DNA of 8,531 bases from Candidatus Zixiibacteriota bacterium (GTDB taxonomy: Bacteria; Zixibacteria; MSB-5A5; GN15; FEB-12). The stretch spans positions 1 to 8,531 of the forward strand of contig JAOZPL010000076.1 in NCBI GenBank assembly GCA_029932795.1, written 5' to 3'. Under the pieces are notes generated by a model, which saw nothing but the letters and a program-made list of their open reading frames with translations, was not told the origin of the DNA and did no database searches. The translations under genes were made by a program, and so were the position numbers. Of this stretch, positions 6,566 to 8,531 are shown piece by piece; within the stretch, counting starts at the first letter, position 1, and each line of letters begins with the position of its first letter.

Positions 6566-6814
6566 TGTACTCCGTTTCCCATTAATGCCTCCGTGTCTGG
6601 ACTAAAACATACGCCCAGGCACAACAGACGGCTACCACATGGGGGTCATATCCGCTTACTGCCAGAGGTTCAGGCCGGTATCACGTGACTCACTTTCCAC
6701 CCTGCTGCGGACAGGAAGGAGGATTTGTCCAATTTCACCTAAACTTCTGCATGGTTTTTGCATATATTACGATATGAGCATGAACAGTAATGGCAAACCA
6801 GTCAGGATGGCTTA
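6566..6814. other. Divergent intergenic region between the regulator pair and the membrane genes
   Basis: No convincing gene is seen in this 249-base stretch. It separates the minus-strand regulator pair from the plus-strand membrane genes, so it must hold promoters for both. Candidate elements are an 8-bp palindrome TCACGTGA (6681-6688) followed by another TCAC (part of GTGACTCAC), and an AT-rich patch at 6761-6776 with inverted arms CATAT/ATATG. That patch includes TATATT (6763-6768), a possible -10 box about 50 nt before the plus-strand ATG. No good -35 box accompanies it. These are weak calls. Confidence 0.35.
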
Positions 6815-7063
6815 ATGAGTGCAACGCAACCTCACAAGCAGGAACAGAAAAGGCCGATCGTAAGCGGTTTTATTCTGCTCGGGATCGGTCTCTTTCTTCT
6901 GTTGCTGACAATGGATATCCTTCCTCCGCTTCGGTATAGCTGGCCGATGTTCATAATCATTGCCGGTCTGGCCCTGATACTCGGAGCCATCTTCAAAAAA
7001 CAGAAAACCACCGGCAACGAGTTCCACCAGGATCTCGGCCGGCAGCGAGGCAACTCTGAATAA
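6815..7063 (+). CDS. Small two-helix membrane protein, LiaI/LiaF-like TM domain (DUF5668-type)
   Basis: This 82-residue protein has a charged N-terminal tail (QPHKQEQKRP), a first membrane helix (about 15-33, VSGFILLGIGLFLLLLTMD), a short loop ILPPLRYSWP, a second helix (about 45-60, MFIIIAGLALILGAIF) and a polar tail starting KKQKTTGNEF. The pattern G.iLi.iG..fLL..l...p....WP..iI..Gl.li.g is characteristic of the small LiaI/LiaF-like transmembrane domain found in many envelope-stress and uncharacterised membrane proteins. The function of stand-alone copies is not established. AGGA seven bases before the ATG supports the start. It precedes the CPBP gene on the same strand, and its final codons probably overlap that gene's start, so the two are likely co-transcribed and perhaps coupled. 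Confidence 0.8.
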   Translation: MSATQPHKQEQKRPIVSGFILLGIGLFLLLLTMDILPPLRYSWPMFIIIAGLALILGAIFKKQKTTGNEFHQDLGRQRGNSE

Positions 7064-7184
7064 CCTGCCGTACGAACGTATCCCCGTCTACCCCCCGGCT
7101 GACTCTACCGGGAGCGATCAGAGATCGTACCGGTTTCTGGTTGAATCCGGGAATGTCAATTTCCGTCGGTCGCTGCTGACCTGG
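7056..7184 (+). other. Probable N-terminal coding extension of the CPBP protease lacking a standard start
   Basis: The frame of the CPBP gene stays open upstream of its first GTG (7185) back to a TGA at 6975, yet contains no ATG, GTG or TTG. The segment is coding-like. Its codons strongly favour G or C at third positions. It supplies a polar, basic stretch ending SGNVNFRRSLLTW directly before the first membrane helix, which would otherwise begin at the protein's very first residue. A CTG at 7056 has GAGG five bases upstream and overlaps the end of the preceding gene by 8 nt. It is the best candidate for a non-standard start. A sequencing indel or frameshift is the alternative. Confidence 0.5.
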
Positions 7185-7835
7185 GTGAACCTGGCTTTTC
7201 TTCTGCTGTTGTATCCGGTTCTGGGGCTGGTAGGAGTGGGAGAAGATCCGATCAGCCTGCTCAAGAACATGAGCCAGGGGGTGCTGATCGTCATGCTGGT
7301 GACAACCGTCCTCTTCCAGTGGGCGGTGTTCCTGCTCAACTACGGCGGCGCTTACACGGAAGGGACAGGGCTGGCGGGATTGGGTTTCAAGAGAATACGC
7401 GGCCTTGATTTTCTATGGGCCGGGGCATTCCTGCTGGCGGCCAACCTGATTCTCTCCGGTCTGGCCTGGCTGCTGGCGCAAGTTGGCCTGCCGATGCCGG
7501 GCGAGATCGGCCTGCTCATCCCGTCTGATCCGGTCGGCAAAGTTGTCTGGGTGGGTGTCTCGATAACAGCCGGCATCTGCGAGGAGACAGCTTTCCGCGG
7601 CTACCTGATGACCCGTCTGCGCCTGCTGGGGCGTTTCCGAAGCTGGCTCATCCCCACTATCATCTCGGCAGCCGCATTCGGCATCTGCCATGCCTACCAG
7701 GGATTACCCGGGTTCATCCTGCTTACCGTTTATGGCGCGCTGTTCTCGCTGCTATACATCCGCACCCGGTCGTTGTGGCCCTGCATTATCGCTCACTTTT
7801 TCCAGGATTTCGGCGCCCTCTTTTTCCCGCAGTAG
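7185..7835 (+). CDS. CPBP-family intramembrane glutamic endopeptidase (Abi/Rce1-like)
   Basis: This is a polytopic membrane protease of the CPBP (PF02517) family. From the GTG it has 216 residues, with hydrophobic helices at about 2-19, 33-51, 76-98, 117-131, 153-168 and 176-192, plus the C-terminal helix. All three catalytic motifs are intact: EETAFRGYL (Glu133, Glu134 and Arg138), FGICH (Phe165 and His169) and HFFQD (His204 and Asp208). Relatives cleave prenylated proteins (Rce1), mature peptides or confer bacteriocin immunity. The substrate here is unknown. The assigned GTG has no good Shine-Dalgarno sequence and falls inside the first membrane helix, so the true N-terminus probably lies upstream. 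It follows the LiaI/LiaF-like gene and ends 27 nt before a convergent gene, with no clear terminator between them. Confidence 0.9.
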   Translation: MNLAFLLLLYPVLGLVGVGEDPISLLKNMSQGVLIVMLVTTVLFQWAVFLLNYGGAYTEGTGLAGLGFKRIRGLDFLWAGAFLLAANLILSGLAWLLAQVGLPMPGEIGLLIPSDPVGKVVWVGVSITAGICEETAFRGYLMTRLRLLGRFRSWLIPTIISAAAFGICHAYQGLPGFILLTVYGALFSLLYIRTRSLWPCIIAHFFQDFGALFFPQ

Positions 7836-7862
7836 TAAATGTGGCTTGGCTCAGTTAAGGAA

Positions 7863-8531
7863 TCACTTGCCATTTTGGACAGACAGATTGCCAAAATAGG
7901 CCTCCTCCGAGAGGTAGTCTACCAACTGCATATTCTGTATATCGAAAAGCAACAGCTGATGCGCACCATTTGGGGGGTCGAGAGCAACCAGCCACCGGCC
8001 GTCCGGGGTCACGGCCATACTGCCCACTGGAAAAAACCCCGGTGTCAGGCTGTCGATGAAACCGAGAGTCGACACCTCTCTCAGTATTTCATTTGCGTCA
8101 ATATCGAAAATTGTGAAGGACGAAGGCCCCGGGGGGGTGAGCATATCTCCTGGATTGGTGTAAAAGAGATATCTGCCATCCGGCCTCATAGCAAGCTGCC
8201 CCTTGCCGGGGCAAAGAGCCTGGGAAAAAAGAAGCGAATCTTCCATGACATCATAAACTGCGAATGTCGAAGGTCCATAGCCAAGGTAAAGAAACCACTT
8301 CGATTCATCTATCGATGGGATGATCCATTGTACACCGCCATAAATGGATGGCCACCTGGTCACCGGAAACGAGTCGTCTGACAGGTCCACCTTGTAAGCG
8401 TAACCGCTTGTGGCAGCACAGTAGAAGGCCTTGCTGTCGGCAGAGAATCGCCCGTGATCTACTCTATCCGTATCGCTGAAGACCACTGAATAATCTGAGG
8501 TCCGTAGTATATGCAGATCGCTTCCCAAGAT
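7863..8531 (-). CDS. Beta-propeller (WD40/YVTN-like) repeat protein, N-terminus cut by window edge
   Basis: The frame is open to the right edge, so the start lies outside, and the TTG near the edge is not a credible start. The 222 visible residues hold about four propeller blades with a recurring pattern: an xFSADSKxFY, MRPDGRYLFY or VTPDGRWLVA strand, then a [FL]xxFD[IV] strand closing the blade (YKVDLSDD, FAVYDVMEDS, FTIFDIDANE, LLFDIQNMQ). The S/P-D-[GS]-[KR] turn is the classic seven- or eight-blade propeller signature, also seen in YVTN and lactonase-like proteins. Such proteins usually act as exported or surface-binding scaffolds. No catalytic residues can be assigned. It ends in TGA (NGK) 27 nt from the convergent CPBP gene. 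The family call is good. Function and cell location cannot be judged without the N-terminus. Confidence 0.75.
   Translation of the reverse strand: MLGSDLHILRTSDYSVVFSDTDRVDHGRFSADSKAFYCAATSGYAYKVDLSDDSFPVTRWPSIYGGVQWIIPSIDESKWFLYLGYGPSTFAVYDVMEDSLLFSQALCPGKGQLAMRPDGRYLFYTNPGDMLTPPGPSSFTIFDIDANEILREVSTLGFIDSLTPGFFPVGSMAVTPDGRWLVALDPPNGAHQLLLFDIQNMQLVDYLSEEAYFGNLSVQNGK

Noticed and set aside
6681..6688. TCACGTGA palindrome as a defined operator
   Set aside because: A single 8-bp palindrome is expected by chance at this scale. It is recorded only within the intergenic description.
6994..7001. A6 run followed by C as a programmed frameshift site joining the small membrane protein to the CPBP protease
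   Set aside because: The shift needed is +1, whereas this heptamer type works for -1 and is out of phase here. The small protein's own C-terminal tail also looks like genuine coding. A sequencing indel remains possible.
7869..7901. Inverted repeat GCCATTTTGG ... CCAAAATAGGC as a terminator for the convergent genes
   Set aside because: It lies inside the last codons of the propeller gene, has a 12-nt loop, an unpaired base and AT-rich arms, and no U-run on either strand.

Overview
The window looks like a chromosomal segment of a Gram-negative bacterium of the FCB (Bacteroidetes/Chlorobi-like) assemblage or a candidate phylum near it, such as Zixibacteria. The grounds are a complete lipid A pathway cluster, LpxC fused to FabZ in one polypeptide, and a PorV/PorQ-type outer-membrane protein. 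The phylum is an inference from gene content only. No RNA gene, insertion sequence or CRISPR array was seen.

Positions 1-5490 hold a lipid A gene cluster read on the minus strand, in transcription order: a sigma70-like promoter, lpxC-fabZ, lpxA, a PorV-like outer-membrane protein, a GnnA-like Gfo/Idh/MocA sugar-nucleotide dehydrogenase, and lpxB (cut by the left edge). LpxA acylates UDP-GlcNAc or its 3-amino analogue, LpxC deacetylates the product, and LpxB joins lipid X to UDP-diacyl-glucosamine to form the disaccharide. The GnnA-like enzyme lies between lpxA and lpxB, as in Acidithiobacillus, where gnnA and gnnB make UDP-GlcNAc3N for amide-linked lipid A. No gnnB aminotransferase is seen here. 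lpxD is also absent next to lpxC.

Positions 5489-5688 carry no gene. They hold three short-loop hairpins and a roughly 65-nt tandem repeat, just upstream of the lpxC promoter. Positions 5689-6565 encode two minus-strand regulators: an orphan sigma-70 region-4-like protein with an unusual C-terminal CxxC...HxxxH module, and a ribbon-helix-helix protein right behind it.

Positions 6566-6814 are a divergent intergenic region. On the plus strand follow a small two-helix membrane protein (LiaI/LiaF-like) and a CPBP-family intramembrane protease. The protease's N-terminus appears to extend upstream into sequence with no standard start codon. A convergent minus-strand beta-propeller gene, cut by the right edge, closes the window.

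The most interesting points are the sigma4-zinc-module fusion paired with an RHH protein, the gnnA-like gene without gnnB, the hairpin repeat cluster at the lpxC promoter, and the non-canonical start of the CPBP protease.
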